Numbered from the stretch's first letter, positions 23,567 through 34,743 are shown. The stretch: DNA of 64,000 nt from Pyrenochaeta sp. MPI-SDFR-AT-0127 (GCA_020747015.1 JAGTJM010000034.1:1-64000), one strand, 5' to 3'. The notes: generated by a model from the sequence alone, not told the origin. Made by a program: numbers and translations.

Positions 23567-24199
23567 TCAAAACTTTCGCCCGTGCTCCATTACAGCATTT
23601 TGGTTCTCCACAACAATGTAATCCACACCTACAATCATCTTGAAAGAACTCATATCGATGAAATTAGCCTCGTCAGGCTGGATCTTCGTAAGATACTCCG
23701 GGTCGCTTCCCATCGCCTGCAAGGTTTCTAGATTGGGTACCCAGAATTCTGCTGCGCCGTCGAATTCGAGGATGGGTAATCCGCCCTCTACCCGAGCAAG
23801 GTCGCGGATCTCGGGCGTAGAGTGGTACTACATAGTAGACATGGTGTTAGAGAATGGATAGAAGTTGTTTTTTTTATTCTAGAGTTTTGGAATGCGAAGT
23901 ATATTTAAGCATACCTGTGAATATTTGATGACACCTATTCGAAGGTGAAAGTTGACCGCCAGAGCTGAGTGATTGTTGGCCCAGTAACTGTTGAATTCTT
24001 CTGGTGTGATGCCCTGCTTGCGGTTATAGAACATTTTGACATGATATAGTCGTTCTGTATTCATGGTGCAAGCGGCTTTGTAGGTCAAGCAGCAGCACTC
24101 TTCGGGGACTGTAACGTTTGCATTACTGCTGGGCCAGGGCTTCGAAGCGCATTGCGCAGCGACAAAGGGGATGAAAAGTAGAAGATTGCTGAATTTCAT
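23567..24199 (-). CDS. EthD-domain protein with a signal peptide, two exons
   Basis: Exons 23915-24199 and 23567-23827 with an 87 bp intron (donor GTATGC after CAG, acceptor TGTAG); the joined product is 181 residues. It opens with a clear signal peptide (MKFSNLLLFIPFVAAQ) and a Cys-rich stretch (EECCCLTYKAACT). An EthD/dimeric alpha-beta barrel domain follows: LYHVKMFYNRKQGITPEEF, YWANNHSALA, then after the junction EFDGAAEFWVPNLETL and a C-terminal VGVDYIVVEN strand. EthD proteins are small enzymes or accessory factors, in fungi often in aromatic or polyketide metabolism, and are usually cytosolic; secretion would be unusual. The conserved His in the YWANNH block is present. Confidence 0.8.
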
Positions 24200-25787
24200 G
24201 TTGACTTGAAGTTGTTTCTGGGTGGGGTTTGGATATCAGTGACTGAACTACATGGTAGCTTTAGTACGACCTTTCGACAACATCTTATACTCTCCGAGCA
24301 CAGTACCCACCCGACAGCTATGCTAAGCCACAAATTATTGCAAGTCTCCTTGTGACATAGATTGCACTCCAAGTCACGCATATCTCTTCAAACTCCTGGA
24401 GCGCAAAATGAACCATTTTTGGCTAGACAAGATGATGTGTGAAGCTTGGCCATAGTAATCAAGCAACAAGCAAAATGGTGGGCCTAAGCATTTTGGCAGC
24501 TGAAAACATCGTAGGCTATGTCAGAAGTACTACACGGAACCAAGGCTGTAATACTGCTTTACCACTAAAACAAGTGGCGGATTGGAGGCGCTATCATGGC
24601 CCATGGATTGGGGCAGTTGAATGGTAATTTTGGCCTTTGGTAAGCACCATGGCCAGTTGGAGTAATTTCCAAGCCTCTAAGCACTAGATCTTGAAGGAGG
24701 AGCATCATCCTACGTTTTTCTTTGGGATCTGCTCTGTTTTATCTGCTTTTGGATGCTCGATTTTATCTTCTTTGGGAATTGCTTCGTGGTTGCTATTGTG
24801 TGAAGGGTTCTTTCGTGTCTGTTGTTAAGAGCTTCGCCCTGTCTAGCGCCTGTTCCAGGAAGCTGAATCTCCCCCTCATCTCGCGATGATTTCACCGCTC
24901 AAGCTTCTGAAGCTTTGTCTCTTGTGAGCTCATCAGACCATAGTAAGAATATACTTGTCATAAAAAATAGTGGCCATCTGCAATACATGTAGCAATTGTA
25001 GCAGAGCTGCAGCTCAAGTGTTGGATCTTCGTTGACCGTTGCCAAGTACAGGAACATCTAGCAGGCCGAGCTGTGTATGGAGAAGACCATTCAGACATCG
25101 CAGCGTCATCCTTGTATGGGACTCTACGAGCGGTCCGCATGGCGCATGCCAGGTGTACCCGGCAACCCAGGGTGCCTTTTCAGCATGAATTCCCGTGTAC
25201 TCGAAAGTATCTTGAAGAATTTACTAACGTAGAATGTGAGCATGTCTGTTGGGTTCAGGTTCCTAAAGTCCTGGTATTTTTTATCTCCATAGTTTAATTG
25301 GTGTTGTCCAAGAAAGTTATGCCGGCAAATCAAAGGAAGTAATGAAACTCAAGGACTGGTCAGGACGATAGCGACGCCAAATCTGGAAGGCACACGAGCA
25401 TGCGAGACGGTCAAGCAAGGGGTCAAATACAGCGTTAGGAGAGTACGCATGCCAGAGGTTCTAAGTCGTTCATGTTCCCCCATGCATCTGGAGATGTCTG
25501 ATATCGAATGAGATCGAGTTGTGTGGTGACCATATATAAGAAATGACTGAGTCTCACTGCTTTTTTTTTCTTTGCAAATCCTTGAGCTGAGAGAGAAGAG
25601 CAAGCGATGGCATGATTGGGTTTCATTCGAAAAAAGGGAGTGTTTGCGGACTGGTGGGGCGCGGTGATGTCAGACGTCTCAGGTGCTTGCCTCGGGCGCT
25701 AAGGATGACCAGAAAGTCGCGATCAACCCTCGACGCGTCCACTCGACATTTTCCACCGCAACACCAAAAAATATATCACAGCCTGCC
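24200..25787. other. Intergenic spacer, nothing identified
   Basis: About 1.6 kb between the EthD gene and RTT106, transcribed away from each other, so it holds both promoters. No frame has protein-like composition. Confidence 0.45.
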
Positions 25788-27275
25788 ATGGCCTTTACAG
25801 CGCTGAACAACCGGCTTGCAGCACCCGTAGTGCCAGTGCCAGTGCCAGCGCCGGTACCAGCACCAGTACCAGCATCGGCGCCTGCACCAGCGCCACATCC
25901 CCAGGAGATTGACGTTGCTTTCGCTGGCAACCATGAGCTGCGAAAGCGCGTCCACGCTGCCATAGGTATGCTTTGGGAGAGGGTTGCCTGCGCAAATATA
26001 GCTGACTCATTGGACAGATCAGTATCCTGCGCAAAGCAGCCTCTTCCGCGACATCTCCACATATATCTTGAACCAAACCTCGAATCCCCCTGCCGAGCCG
26101 GCGACAAAGAAGCGCAAGCTCGAAGAAAGCAACGGCGCACAGAATGGCACCTCCACCACAGGAGGCAGCCTGACCAGCACCACAACCAAGGCATGGCGGA
26201 CATACCCCGGCGTCAGCTTCTCGATTCCGCAGCGCAAGAAGTTCACACTCGAGCTGCTGGATAAGAAAGACGGTGGCATACGCGCAATCGCTGCAAATGG
26301 CAGCGTCGAGTTTGCGATATCATGGAAGGACGTGGATCAGGTCTTCTGCCTACCAATACCAGAAAAGGCGAAGAAGCAACACAACTTCATCGTCATACCC
26401 GTGCACGGCGATGGCGTGAACCCCGTGCCCGAAGACGTCAAGGGCTCACTGCCAGAGCCTATCGTATGGACCTTTGAGGAAGCGACTGGAAAGAACATAG
26501 TGGAGGGCGAGGACCCTGGGCCAGGGCCAATGGCAGAGGCCATACACCATTGCTTGATACAAGCGGGCACAGGCAAGGAAGTTGTCTTTCCTGATGCTGA
26601 CGACTTCTCGAGCGCAATACCTGAGAGCCACCGGAAGGGTGAAAAGGCCTACCACGTCAAGGCGCATAGGGGTAGCAAAGAAGGTACACTCCCACAACCC
26701 TTTGAGACCGCACATCGCTTGCTAACACATTACCAGGCTACTTGTTCTTCACGTCCATAGGCATCCTCTACGGGTTTAAAAAGCCACTCGCCTTCTTCGA
26801 CTTCGCTTCCGTGAACAGCATATCCTACACTGCCATCCTGCGCAACACCTTCAACCTCGTCATTACCACGCCCACCCAAGAGGTCGAATTCGGCATGCTT
26901 GACCAGGCAGACTACCCTGGCATAACTGAGTACGTGCAAAAATACGGCCTGCAGGATGCTAGTCTGGCTGCAGCGCGGCGTGCGAAGAAGCTCAATGTCA
27001 ATAAAACAGCCAAGGACGCTGGCGGCGCAAATGGTTCAGCAGCAGCAGGTGATGAAGAGGAGGAGAGTGAGTTGCAGAAAGCTGAGCGGGAATTACAGGA
27101 GCAGGAAGACGACGAAGAGGAGGACGACGATTTTGACCCAGGGAGTGAGGACGAGAGTGATGGAGAAGGATCAGAGAGCGAGGACGAGGAAGGCGGTGGA
27201 GGATATGAAGAAGGCGATACCGCTGGAGTGGAGGAAGATTATGACGAAGATGAGGGCGAAGAAATGGAGCATTGA
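25788..27275 (+). CDS. Histone chaperone Rtt106, three exons
   Basis: Nuclear H3-H4 chaperone that deposits newly made histones during replication and helps silence chromatin. Exons 25788-25965, 26018-26683 and 26737-27275 (introns of 52 and 53 bp) give 460 residues. Seen: N-terminal MAFTALNNRLA and the short dimerisation region (ELRKRVHAAID...YPAQSSLFRDI), a basic KKRKLEE patch, then the tandem PH-like module with FSIPQRKKFTLELLDKKDG, WKDVDQVFCLPIPEKAKKQ, the GILYGFKKPLAFFDF strand and SVNSISYTAILRNTFNLVI. The C-terminal 90 residues are strongly acidic, as expected for histone binding. Odd: residues 14-35 are a Val/Ala-Pro dipeptide run absent from the usual protein, encoded by a degenerate 6 bp repeat. 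Confidence 0.93.
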
Positions 27276-27670
27276 AGCGCTGCGCGTACTGTACATTTTG
27301 CATACACCCTCTTGAGGTATGTTGACGGTAGTATACTCCTCACCTCGCCATATACCACTTTGACAATCTTTATTCTACATCTCTGGTGTTCTAGTAATCC
27401 ACTTTGATCGACAATTTTCGCCAAGTCCTCTATATGAACAAAGTCACACGCAGCAGAATTGCCGCAACCCCACACCCTTTGCAATCTATCCGGCTCTTCC
27501 ACCCATCAACCGTCAAACACCTGTATTTGCCACATATTCCCATATCTCCACGATATCCCACAACTATCACGATGTTTCTATCACACCCATCCTTTCACGT
27601 ACACATTCACGCAACGCCTTCGAAACACCAAATGCAAATCCAACCGCAGATATAGCATTTACCCGCTCGT
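27276..27670. other. Intergenic between RTT106 and the GT90 gene
   Basis: A 395 bp spacer, pyrimidine- and CA-rich towards its right end, expected to hold the RTT106 3' region and the GT90 promoter. No gene seen. Confidence 0.5.
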
Positions 27671-29971
27671 ATGCGCAAACACAACCCGCATCAACTCCAG
27701 ATCTGGATCCCTCACCCTTGTGATTCCCGATGCGATGAGAAACTTCCCCAGATCCGAAGGCGCGGTTCAATGATGCGCATCCCAACGGCATGGCGCGCGC
27801 TGTGCTACATGGTCTTCCTAACAATATTAGTGCTTGCAAGTGTTCTCTACACGCTGAATTGGGAGAGAGGAGATGTATTGCAAGGTTTCAAGACGGGAGC
27901 AGGAGGAAGAGTATGGGACTGGGAATCTGGGAGTGGCAGGATCGAGGAAGGGGAAGAGATATCAACAGACGTGCATCCGATTGCACGTTTGATGAGCGTA
28001 GCAGAGAAACAGTTCAATACTATGCTTAAAGACGAGACGCATAGTTTAGACGCAGCTGCGGAACGGTATCGAAAGAAACGCCGTCGCCACCCTCCACCTG
28101 GTTTCGATGCTTGGTACCACTATGCCGTCGAGCAGGGTGCTGTTGTAATAGAGGAGTTCTGGGACCAGATCTACGACGATCTAGCGCCATTTTGGAGCAT
28201 CGAGCCATTGCTGCTGCGGAAACAGACTCATGCTTTTACACCAAAGATATCTATCCGCGACGGGAAGTTGGAAACGCATACTAAGAACATGGATCCGAAA
28301 CTGGACCTTTGGGCTGATATGTTGAGGACACTCGCAAGCCATCCGCATGTCCGTCTTCCAAATATGGATATACCGTTCAACGTGAATGACCAGTCGGTCA
28401 TGTTGGTTCCTTGGGAGATTGTGGATTCCGCGCTTTCACTCGCAAGGCCGATGATGCCTGATGCGGTTGACGTCATATCCGAGTACTCTGGTTTGGAGGA
28501 TATCGATAAACTAAGAGCAGATGTTGCTTTTGATCCTGAGTGGATTGGTTTTCAACCTACTTCCCCGAACTCACAGTTCCAATCTCAGCCGTTGTGGTCA
28601 CTCATACGTCCAGCGTGTCCTCCGCAAAGCCTGGCGAGGACAACCCCTGTTTTTAACGATATTTGGATAGATGGAGACGCAAGAGAGGATCATTCTGCTA
28701 CTGCTCTGTTACCCATGGAGCTACCCGAAGGATCTCTGAAGGGTTATCTGGCAAATTGGACGAAAGCGACGGATGCATGTGAACAGCCAAACCTACAAGG
28801 CTTACATGGCGCCTTCCTAGCCCCGAGTCAGATGAACCTTACCATGAAGCTGTTTCCCTTGTTTGGCGATACCAAGTTCTCCATGGGCAATGAAATTCTA
28901 GTTCCAGGAGCCTCGGAGTGGAATAAAACTCCGTCTACATCCGAGCCATCTGATATATCCTGGGACGAGCGTGAATGTAAGCTTTTCTGGCGTGGTTCAG
29001 CGGGCCACGCTCTGGCGCGATACTGGCAGCACTCCCACCGTCATCGCTTTGTCAGCATGCTGAATGCAACACATGTTGAGATTGCAGAGGCATCGATACA
29101 TTCTGGCAACGAGAGCACTGTTGGAGTCGGGTATGCGAAGACTTTTAGACTACTCCCTGCGAATGAGTATCATCTCAAGAGTCAGACCTCGGGACATCTA
29201 GCAGAGTGGGTGAATGAATGGGCTAATGCTGCGTTTACAGGCTCTCATTGCGATGATGGTGTTGAAGAAAAAGGATGTGTATATCTCGATGAGTACTTCT
29301 CGATTGCTGAACCGTCACCTACGGAACATGATGGGGCGTTCAAATACGCAGCAGTAATAGACGGTGGTAGCGGTGACAACAGAGGTGATTTTATTCAAAA
29401 TATGAACAGCGGCAAAGTCACTCTTCGAGCGACCATCCGTCGAAGCTGGTATGGCAGCCGTCTCATACCCTGGCTGCACTTTGTACCAGTGGACAACACG
29501 TTCGTCGACTTGTACGGTATTATGGAATACTTCGTCGGCACAAATATCAACGAAGAAGCAAAAGACTTTCCACATGCAGTGGGCGAGGTGCAGAAGCATG
29601 AACACCACTTCAATACACCGGGATCAGAAACCAAGGAAAAGTCGGCTGAGATTGATCATACTGAGAAACAAGGGGGAATGCAAGACCATGAACATCACAG
29701 CTCAGCTGCGCCCTCGCATGACCCTAGCCATCACACCAGCAGCAACCCACATGTCTCTGGGAATTCGAATCATAGTCTCCGCAAACGGGATTCTGATGGC
29801 CACGATGCAATGGCGCAAAAAATTGCCGAGGCGAGTAAAGACTGGGCTGGGAAAGTGCTCAGAAGGGAAGACATGCTTGTTTATGTGTTTCGGCTACTGC
29901 TCGAATATGCTCGAATCGCTGACGACAAGCGTGACCGACTCGGTTGGGTGAGCGATCTAGTGAAGGACTAA
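27671..29971 (+). CDS. GT90 family glycosyltransferase (CAP10/Rumi-like), type II membrane protein
   Basis: Single-exon, up to 766 residues. After a basic N-terminus a membrane anchor (CYMVFLTILVLASVLYTLNW, residues 45-64) implies a Golgi type II protein. The CAP10/GT90 domain covers roughly residues 300-650, with the signature KLFWRGSAGH near 435, the YLDEYFSI block, and the nucleotide-sugar site AVIDGGSGDNRGDF (about 562-575), SWYGSRLIPWLHFVPV and FVDLYGIMEYFVG. Members transfer xylose or glucose, for example in fungal glycan and capsule synthesis. A His/Ser-rich, probably disordered insert (about 640-710) lies before the last helix. A second in-frame start pair, MM at 27770, would shorten the cytosolic tail and is equally plausible. 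Confidence 0.87.
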   Translation: MRKHNPHQLQIWIPHPCDSRCDEKLPQIRRRGSMMRIPTAWRALCYMVFLTILVLASVLYTLNWERGDVLQGFKTGAGGRVWDWESGSGRIEEGEEISTDVHPIARLMSVAEKQFNTMLKDETHSLDAAAERYRKKRRRHPPPGFDAWYHYAVEQGAVVIEEFWDQIYDDLAPFWSIEPLLLRKQTHAFTPKISIRDGKLETHTKNMDPKLDLWADMLRTLASHPHVRLPNMDIPFNVNDQSVMLVPWEIVDSALSLARPMMPDAVDVISEYSGLEDIDKLRADVAFDPEWIGFQPTSPNSQFQSQPLWSLIRPACPPQSLARTTPVFNDIWIDGDAREDHSATALLPMELPEGSLKGYLANWTKATDACEQPNLQGLHGAFLAPSQMNLTMKLFPLFGDTKFSMGNEILVPGASEWNKTPSTSEPSDISWDERECKLFWRGSAGHALARYWQHSHRHRFVSMLNATHVEIAEASIHSGNESTVGVGYAKTFRLLPANEYHLKSQTSGHLAEWVNEWANAAFTGSHCDDGVEEKGCVYLDEYFSIAEPSPTEHDGAFKYAAVIDGGSGDNRGDFIQNMNSGKVTLRATIRRSWYGSRLIPWLHFVPVDNTFVDLYGIMEYFVGTNINEEAKDFPHAVGEVQKHEHHFNTPGSETKEKSAEIDHTEKQGGMQDHEHHSSAAPSHDPSHHTSSNPHVSGNSNHSLRKRDSDGHDAMAQKIAEASKDWAGKVLRREDMLVYVFRLLLEYARIADDKRDRLGWVSDLVKD

Positions 29972-30334
29972 GTCACTATGAAGTAGGCAGTGGGACGACA
30001 ACCAACATGATGAGAACGTGGGGTATGTGTAGTTGGCGTTTCTGAGAAGATCAAAATCTCGAAAAGTGGATACGGAAAGAGCAGCCGCGATGAATATTGG
30101 GATACTGCTCGGTAGAAAGCAAGAACGATACACGTACCGCTTGCAAGGATGAACATCGCAATTCGCAACACCACAACCCCAACACCTTGACTTCCTACAA
30201 TCTCTACGACCTATTCATACACCAAGCCACACACGAGCCCTAAATCCCAAATTTGTCAACATACGACCACATCCACCGTGATCTGTCACCCAACACCAAC
30301 GCCTGCCAGAACATCATAGCCCAGTCGAATCACC
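29972..30334. other. Intergenic, promoter of the small membrane protein
   Basis: A 363 bp spacer, CA-rich in its right half, with no gene. It should hold the GT90 3' region and the promoter of the next plus-strand gene. Confidence 0.45.
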
Positions 30335-31045
30335 ATGAGTAGCCCCATCCTCCTCATTACCTGTCTACTAGCAATCTGCCTCCCAATACTCAGCGTACAG
30401 CTACCACGCACATCATTCTTCTCTCACATGCGCTCAGAAGGCTCCGCAGAATCACGATCCTCGATATGTTTCCGGTCATCACCCTTACGACAGCGCTCAC
30501 GATCAGAACTCCAGACTGACGGTACGGCGGCCGCACCGTGTAGCGACAGAGTCGCATCGGAAGATGAGACGCCGATACCACGGGAGATGATAAGTCCATC
30601 GAGGAAGCCTTGGGATCCGCCATTTCCCTTGCGCGAGGGGATTTCGGAAAGGAAGGGCAGGTGGCGCGTACTGCCGCCTGTCACTGCGCGCACGAGCGGA
30701 GAAGATACAACGGAGAGAAGTGTAATGGAACAGCCATCTCTGCTAGATCTGGACGGTGACGATGCATTGATAGAGGTGGGTGAGGCGGAGCCGCAGAACC
30801 AGGATGTAGTACTCAATAGAAGATTGCAGCACCGTACACGCAGACTGACGGAGAAGAGAGCTAGATCGATTGTCTGGACCTTAGTCGGGGTATTTGTCAT
30901 CATATTCTTCGTCCTGGCATTCGCGATGTTGATTGCGCATTGTTTGGCGTGGTTTCTGGTGAGCAAAACAGAAGCTCGACTCGGAGATGTAAGAAAAGGC
31001 CTATTGACGGGAGGAGAAATGAAGCTATGCTTGTGCGCAACATAA
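30335..31045 (+). CDS. Hypothetical protein with N-terminal signal/anchor and C-terminal membrane helix
   Basis: Single-exon, 236 residues, family not recognised. The N-terminus is strongly hydrophobic (SPILLITCLLAICLPILSV) and could be a signal peptide. The middle is a Ser/Arg/Glu-rich, probably disordered region. A helix near residues 178-205 (IVWTLVGVFVIIFFVLAFAMLI) follows a basic RRLTEKRAR stretch, with a short tail after it. Such a layout suits a single- or double-pass membrane protein of the secretory route. It is convergent with the aquaporin gene, 103 bp away. Confidence 0.6.
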   Translation: MSSPILLITCLLAICLPILSVQLPRTSFFSHMRSEGSAESRSSICFRSSPLRQRSRSELQTDGTAAAPCSDRVASEDETPIPREMISPSRKPWDPPFPLREGISERKGRWRVLPPVTARTSGEDTTERSVMEQPSLLDLDGDDALIEVGEAEPQNQDVVLNRRLQHRTRRLTEKRARSIVWTLVGVFVIIFFVLAFAMLIAHCLAWFLVSKTEARLGDVRKGLLTGGEMKLCLCAT

Positions 31046-31148
31046 GGTGGCCTGGTACTTTTCAAGACAAGATACAGCGAGTGGTTTTAAATTTCTTTAC
31101 GACTCGAGAGCTTCCAATGGATCGTTGATCAAAATGGTACCAAGATCA

Positions 31149-32302
31149 TTATCGCGTACCATTGACTTGCGAGACGTGGCCAGTCCGAGCTAACAGATCT
31201 CTCTCACGGTCTTGTGATATCCTTTGCTCTATCCCGTACACATTCTCCGGTCCACTGCCTGCCGATGATCTGCTTGCGACGCGCAATGCCTCTTCCACAG
31301 CCGCAGCAGCAACATTCGGACGCTCAACTTGCTCCGCGCTGCTAGGATCCTCCGGTGGCTTGAAGAGAGCGGCCTCATGGTCATCAAAGTCCTGGCCCGG
31401 ATTGACGGTCTGGTATTCGACCAGTTTGACGATCTTGTACATGCCAAATGCCAGCAACGTGCCCATAAGCGGTCCAAACCAGTAAATATAATGGTATGAG
31501 GGGAAATTCTGCGTCACGACACATGGCCCGAAGCTCCTGGCTGGATTCAGACTTCCACCGGTGAAGAACACTCCAAACATCTCCGCAACAAACAGCGATA
31601 GACCAATCCCAATGGGCGCAAGGAATGTCGCTTTGTGCTTCTCAGCGGCGAGCATGAAGATAGTGAAGACGAGCAAGGATGTGAGAAACATCTCAAGGAA
31701 GACACCGCGGGCTGGTGAGACCTCATATCCAAGTGTGGTGGAAACGTTGAGGGGGCCGGGGAGGATGGCTTGTATGACACCTGCCGCACACATGCCAGCG
31801 AACATTTGGGCAACGAAGCATAGCGATGCGCGGATTGAGGTAATAGCGCCGATAAGGTAGAGTCCTAGGGTGACCTACGCAAAATGTCAGCCTCTCTCTC
31901 CTAAATCATATTGTGTTTTGATCGACTTACAGCCGGATTGAACAGCCCGCCACTGACCCGAAAGAAGACCCAGACATTGACCATCAAGCTGAACGCAAAT
32001 ATCAAGCTGATATACAGCAAGACACTTGTGTTCGGCGCCTGTGTTATACTTCCACTTTCCTGCCCGGCTGTTGCAGCATCGCTGTATTTTGCAGCCGTAT
32101 TGGCGACTGATGTACCACCGAATGCGAAGAACAGGAACATAAACGTGCCAGCGAACTCTGCAGCGGCTGCAACAAGCTCGTTACGCCAGCGATTTGTGAT
32201 GAAGGATTTCTTGTGCTGTGTTGCTGGATGTCCATTTTTCGGTTCGCCCGAGGCTGTGGGTGCATCTTTTTTATGCATGGGGAGGAGGTTTTTAAGCGCC
32301 AT
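31149..32302 (-). CDS. Aquaporin (major intrinsic protein), two exons
   Basis: Membrane water channel. Exons 31931-32302 and 31149-31874; the intron of 56 bp (GTAAGT...GTAG) falls directly after the first NPA box, and splicing gives 365 residues. Both pore boxes are seen: GLFNPAVT at the junction and GGSLNPARSFGP in the second half, with the selectivity-filter Arg following the second NPA. N-terminal AAAAEFAGTFMFLFFAFGGT and the YWFGPLMGTLLA last helix are typical of fungal orthodox aquaporins rather than the longer aquaglyceroporins. I start at 32302 (MALKNLLPMHKK); the frame is open 19 codons further upstream, to 32359. The C-terminal tail of about 80 residues is long and polar. Confidence 0.9.
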
Positions 32303-33039
32303 CGTGACGATGTCGAGGTGGAGAACAGACTCTTGAAAGGTCAGTTGACAGCAATTCAAGCTGGAGTGCAGTGGTTAAGCCACAGCACAGAACCCGAGGA
32401 TGTGACAAGGCTGGGCCAGATAAAGAAGATGAGACTGAGGTTCAGTAGAGTAAAAGAAAAGTCAAGCAACGTGAACTGTGAACGTGTTGCCCAAATAGAG
32501 CCCGGTCTCCATCGACGACAGTGGCGTCCGACGCGTCGATGCCCGCTTATCACGGCACACCGTATTTCCTCATCCACTCGATAAACTCCGTGCACAGTCG
32601 TCCATCTGCATCTGCATCTCCTGCGATTCGAATATCGATGATGGCGTCCACCCAAGATTCAACCTAGCGCCCATCCCTGCATAAATTTGGTTCAGCATAC
32701 CAACCATAACACAATTTGGCCGCGGGGAATGGATGCACGGGACGCCCTTTGGCGAAGGCAGTGTTCAGCTGGCGATGAGGTCTGACTTGAGTGGTTGGGT
32801 GTCAGTGATGGTCAAGATGTGTCGCCGGGGATAGAGATGATCGACAGCGTAGCGCCGACACTAGCGAAGATGATGCCATGAGCGAACTTTTTGGTGCCCG
32901 CGGTTAGTGGGGCCACAGTACGCGCCAATCCTGACTCCAGTGCATCCCAGCTGCTAGTAGACTCGATATGATTCCAAAGGCTAAGAATATTGTGCCTCTA
33001 GCCAGACTTCTCTTTGGTTGGGTGATGCTATATACTAAC
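32303..33039. other. Intergenic, aquaporin promoter side
   Basis: Promoter side of the aquaporin gene; no gene seen. Confidence 0.45.
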
Positions 33040-33471
33040 GGCTTGCTCAGCAAACGCTCTCTATTTTTACATCCAGAAATAGCAATTAGAGTAGGATTTC
33101 TTAAAAGATTCGTCTAGGATCAAGTATTTCTTAAAAGGCCCTCTTTCTCTTGGTAAGCCTGTAGATCATCTTTTACTTGTTCGCAGCTATATGCCAAAGC
33201 AGCTTCGCAGTTTAGGGGGTAAAATATATTAATTTCCTTACAGTCGGCGCGCAACTCTAAGCCGCGCAGCAGTTCCATTTGAGCTATTGCCTTTATTAGC
33301 TTGAAATTCGCCTGAAGAAGGGCTTGCTCTGCCTATTCTAAAGGCACTCTAGGCCTGTAGGACTCCTTGCTCTCGAATGTGACGTTTGGATTAATGCACA
33401 TCTTAAGAAATTCAACGTGATAGTGATTTTATGCTAAAGGAAGAGAATTTTGATGTTTTAAGGCAGAAAGT
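33040..33471 (-). pseudogene. Unrecognised protein-coding relic with in-frame stops
   Basis: Not annotated by any long ORF, but one minus-strand frame reads as good protein for about 110 codons: HYHVEFLKMCINPNV, then an Ala/Glu/Gln helix (AEQALLQANFKLIKAIAQME) and LNCEAALAYSCEQVKDDLQ. It is broken by TAA at 33429-33431 and TAG at 33333-33335, both of which would be Gln if a coding-strand C-to-T change is undone, and by further stops after about 33115. I cannot name the family. It may be the tail of a decayed mobile-element or repeat-associated gene. Confidence 0.45.
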
Positions 33472-33911
33472 ACTGATTTCATTCGATACTAGGTATGAGA
33501 TATGGAACGCGGAACTTTTTTATATCCTAGGCAACATCTGAGGTGGTCCCAGTTTGGGGCCCTCTAACGTCACCCGGCATATATTTTGTAGCAAGATTTT
33601 ATGTTGAACTTCTGAAGGTCAAAGAGTTTCAAATTTGTTGCTACATCGCCAGAATCCCATCAAGGGGCTGGCTGGACTAAAAACAGTGTGTTTTGCTAGT
33701 AAACCTGTCTCTCCTTCCCAATGGAGGCTTGGCGTTACACAACCCCGCCTCGCGGCCAGCGCCACTTCAACATTTAATGCTCCCGCTTGCAAATGTTTAG
33801 TTCCTACAACTCCATCATTGGCAACAATCAAGTTGATCATGTGTAAGCCATTGAACTCGCCAATATTATTTCGTTTCCTTGCACGTCCCGGGCTCAAAAT
33901 CTGGCTCACGC
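33472..33911. other. Intergenic before the kinase-like gene
   Basis: A 440 bp spacer, AT-rich on its left side. A minus frame at 33619-33909 has no supporting motif. It should hold the promoter of the next gene. Confidence 0.45.
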
Positions 33912-34724
33912 ATGGCTGAACGAAACGACAATGTTCAACTACTCGCAGCCCTCGTCGATTGGGACGATGTTGAAGATAGCGAGTACCGCTTCCTCGTTGA
34001 TGGCAAGGATGTAAAGTACATTACAACAGCACCAGGGAGCTTTCCAAAGGACGACCGGACGTTTGCACCAATTCTCATCCCTCTGCTACCAAAATTACCG
34101 CCCGGCGATTGGAACGAGGGCCATGTATCCAAGGACAAGATTACTGGGGAGCTTGAATTCACCAGATATACCACCGTTATTCTCCCCGGAGTGGAAAACA
34201 ACTGGCACCCGATAAAAGTCGACCACTTGGAACTTGTCAAACTCGCCCGCCTTCGCCAGAACATTCATAAGGTCACTCACCCCCGATTTCCTCGCCCTAT
34301 AGTTGTTAAGTTTGCAGAATTCCCCTGGAAAATACCGCAGATAGAGCTTGAGACTACAGCTTACCAACAGATCAATGGTGCTGGCATTGGTCCTACTTTC
34401 CTAGGACACGTCACGGAGTCCGGCAGGACAATTGGCTTTTTAATGGATTTCATGGAAGGTCTACACACCGCCGGTCAAGAAGACCTAGCCGTCTGTCAAC
34501 GTATTCTGTTAAAACTGCATGGGCTAGGCTTGAGACATGGAGATATCAACAAGCATAATTTCCTGGTGGGAAATGAAGGCGTGCTGATGATTGATTTCGA
34601 GGCGACAAAGGAGTGTGATGTCAAAGAAGAGCTGGAAGAGGAGTACAGCAGGCTTGGGGAATCGCTGAAGGATCCGTCTTATCGGGGTGGCATTGGTCCG
34701 AGAACAGTCGGGCGTCCAGCATAA
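33912..34724 (+). CDS. Protein-kinase-like phosphotransferase (often annotated alpha-galactosidase A in fungi)
   Basis: Single-exon, 270 residues from the ATG at 33912 (an in-frame ATG at 33879 adds 11 residues). Kinase-fold marks: a beta-3 type Lys in IVVKFA (K133), an acidic helix-C residue in IELETTAY (about 145), a hinge-like FLMDFMEG, a catalytic loop RHGDINKHNFLV (208-219) and a metal site MIDFE (226-230). The fold resembles aminoglycoside phosphotransferase/RIO-like kinases, expanded in fungi. Many database copies carry the label alpha-galactosidase A without support. Substrate unknown. It starts the self-recognition gene island and lies 19 bp from the end of the broken HET-ankyrin gene, convergent to it. 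Confidence 0.75.
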   Translation: MAERNDNVQLLAALVDWDDVEDSEYRFLVDGKDVKYITTAPGSFPKDDRTFAPILIPLLPKLPPGDWNEGHVSKDKITGELEFTRYTTVILPGVENNWHPIKVDHLELVKLARLRQNIHKVTHPRFPRPIVVKFAEFPWKIPQIELETTAYQQINGAGIGPTFLGHVTESGRTIGFLMDFMEGLHTAGQEDLAVCQRILLKLHGLGLRHGDINKHNFLVGNEGVLMIDFEATKECDVKEELEEEYSRLGESLKDPSYRGGIGPRTVGRPA

Positions 34725-34743
34725 AACAAATCTGTTATTTCAA

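Noticed and set aside
25679..26279. Minus frames opposite RTT106 exons
   Set aside because: They are antisense shadows created by the Pro/Ala-rich codons of RTT106.
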